From: Acanthosoma haemorrhoidale
Lineage: Eukaryota; Arthropoda; Insecta; Hemiptera; Acanthosomatidae
DNA length: 64,000 nt
Assembly: GCA_930367205.1 (NCBI GenBank)
Contig: OV884013.1
Span: 114,967,475-115,031,474, forward strand
Reading direction: 5' to 3'
The position numbers and the translations under genes were made by a program. Below the pieces are notes generated by a model, which saw only the letters and a program-made list of their open reading frames with translations, was not told the origin of the DNA and made no database searches. Positions 63,231 through 64,000 of this stretch are shown piece by piece. Within the stretch, counting starts at the first letter, position 1; each line of letters begins with the position of its first letter.

Positions 63231-64000
63231 TCTTTCAAAACATTGATGTTAAATGTGATACATCATACAATTATGGGTTTTGTTAAAGTTGTATTAATGG
63301 GCATTTCTAATGAAGTTTTTTAATAATAGTCCACTAACGCATCAAAATTTTGATACATGTTATTAATCAAGATGTCAAGAACTGTAATTTGATAACCTAT
63401 ATTATATAAAAATATTTATTTTTTAATCATAAGTAACTGATTTATAATAGACCCTATTATATATATTTTTTTCATAAGATTGCTTCTATTTCAAGCACCT
63501 TAGGGGGATCAAGTATAATTTGTATGCAATATGTCATCAATCGACATGGAGTGCAATAGCAAAAAAAATTACGAATGCACCTTTGATGACAGTTTCAATG
63601 ACGTAACTATAGTTCACTTTAGCCACAACACATTTTAATAATCAGGATGTCATTACCTTTATTTTGATTCTCTACTCTATGTAATAGAAAAATATTTATA
63701 TAGTTTTTATTACTATTAACTTATGAATAAACCTTCATTATTTTTCATGGGGTTAGTTTTATTGTTTACATTATTAGGGCATCAATTGGAATTAACAGGC
63801 AAGATATCATTCTTTGAAAAAAAAAAAAGATTTTTTGCAATAGTATGTAATTGGTTATTTTTGATTTATTTAGTTTATTAGATTAGAATTATTAAGTTGA
63901 GTAAGTTCTATGAATTTGTATTAGACAGAAAGTTGTAAAAATAGAAGCCTCGTTCTGTATCAGCAGCCAGATATAAGAGGACACACCGAGGCGAGAAAAA
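63231..64000. other. AT-rich spacer to window end
   Basis: No gene or shared repeat recognised. Confidence 0.4.

Overview
This window looks like AT-rich nuclear DNA of an insect. Widely spaced, intron-separated protein-coding exons sit on the minus strand, buried in transposable elements: Jockey-like non-LTR retrotransposons, mariner-type, hAT and piggyBac-like DNA transposons, and an env-bearing Ty3/gypsy (errantivirus-like) element. Nothing bacterial or organellar is seen. A hemipteran is a guess; the sequence alone does not fix the order.

Host genes. The best one is an inositol-polyphosphate 5-phosphatase gene (minus strand) with two coding exons at 2597-3247 and 4068-4275 that join in phase. 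Three or four other minus-strand exon candidates are isolated: 16351-16412, 21321-21394 (a start exon with a signal peptide), 23135-23410 and, less surely, 40500-40635. Whether they belong to one large gene cannot be told here.

Mobile elements. At least ten fragments of one non-LTR family (called NLTR-A below) are scattered on both strands; most copies that keep the 3' UTR carry the same short hairpin. A second family (NLTR-B) has five fragments. Two copies of a mariner with DD41D spacing lie at 11.7-12.9 kb and 25.6-26.9 kb, and two internally deleted mariners at 14.9-15.9 kb and 23.5-24.4 kb. A composite repeat (X), usually ending in a (GA)n tract, occurs four times. A TTAA-flanked piggyBac-like element at 47.1-48.3 kb contains one X copy.

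The centre of the window (about 28-40 kb) is a three-level nest. An NLTR-A element was interrupted by a roughly 6.85-kb env-bearing LTR retroelement (29932-39303), which was then interrupted in its integrase region by a complete 2.5-kb hAT transposon (32152-34668) with a perfect 8-bp target duplication and an open 601-residue transposase. The LTR element has nearly identical LTRs, open gag and env, a tRNA-Lys-type primer site, a frameshift in RT, and Asn at the integrase position where the third catalytic Glu is expected.

The rest is AT-rich spacer, microsatellites, a 59-bp minisatellite, a six-unit 246-bp satellite, tRNA-like SINE heads and old retroelement relics.
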